A stretch of DNA of 13,339 nucleotides from Methylotenera_A sp031379885 (lineage in GTDB: Bacteria; Pseudomonadota; Gammaproteobacteria; Burkholderiales; Methylophilaceae): assembly GCA_031379885.1 (NCBI GenBank), contig JANNFN010000182.1, positions 1 to 13,339 of the forward strand, given 5' to 3'. A program made the position numbers and the translations under genes. Below, piece by piece: positions 13,336-13,339 of the stretch. Each line of letters opens with the position of its first letter. Position 1 is the first letter of the stretch. The notes under the pieces were generated by a model. The model searched no databases. It was given only the letters and a program-made list of their open reading frames with translations, and was not told where the DNA came from.

Positions 13336-13339
13336 GGCG

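Overview
The window looks like chromosomal DNA from an AT-rich betaproteobacterium. The family-level guess is Methylophilaceae or a close relative within Nitrosomonadales. This rests on beta/gamma-type aerobic ubiquinone genes (ubiE-ubiJ-ubiB behind a DUF971 gene), the ftsY-ftsE-ftsX...rpoH order, a paired M16 peptidase locus next to ftsY, and a PEP-CTERM protein, all in low-GC sequence. The taxon is an inference from gene content, not from a marker gene. No rRNA, tRNA, CRISPR, insertion sequence or prophage was seen, and no gap between genes exceeds 300 bp.

Layout. (1) 1-3240, minus strand: a compact operon of DUF971 protein, ubiE, ubiJ and ubiB, with ubiB running off the left edge. It covers ubiquinone ring C-methylation and two accessory factors of the Ubi complex. 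(2) 3241-3484: divergent intergenic region with palindromes and repeats. (3) 3485-5443, plus strand: a lone dynamin-like GTPase ending in a bidirectional terminator. (4) 5530-6444, minus strand: rpoH (sigma-32) with a CIRCE operator lying on its promoter. The reading frame continues upstream of the first AUG to a Shine-Dalgarno sequence placed correctly for an AUA codon. (5) 6526-7161, minus strand: a PEP-CTERM exosortase-substrate protein. (6) 7276-10417, minus strand: ftsX, ftsE, a small secreted LprI/DUF1311-like protein, and ftsY. (7) 10418-10570: divergent control region with an inverted repeat enclosing two direct repeats. (8) 10571-13288, plus strand: two secreted M16 metalloprotease-family proteins, one with an intact zinc site and one without, probably forming a heterodimer.

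How the parts relate. ftsY-ftsE-ftsX-rpoH is an order also found in E. coli. Here it is interrupted twice: an LprI-like gene sits between ftsY and ftsE, and a PEP-CTERM gene between ftsX and rpoH. The most notable part is the rpoH control region. A near-consensus CIRCE operator (HrcA target) covers the promoter, the inferred leader is only about 25 nt, and full-length sigma-32 (284 codons, the same length as in E. coli) appears to need a non-canonical AUA start. This suggests sigma-32 output set by HrcA repression plus inefficient initiation, rather than by a long leader thermosensor. No clearly new multi-gene system was found. The best candidates for new biology are the rpoH control architecture and the unassigned dynamin-like GTPase.
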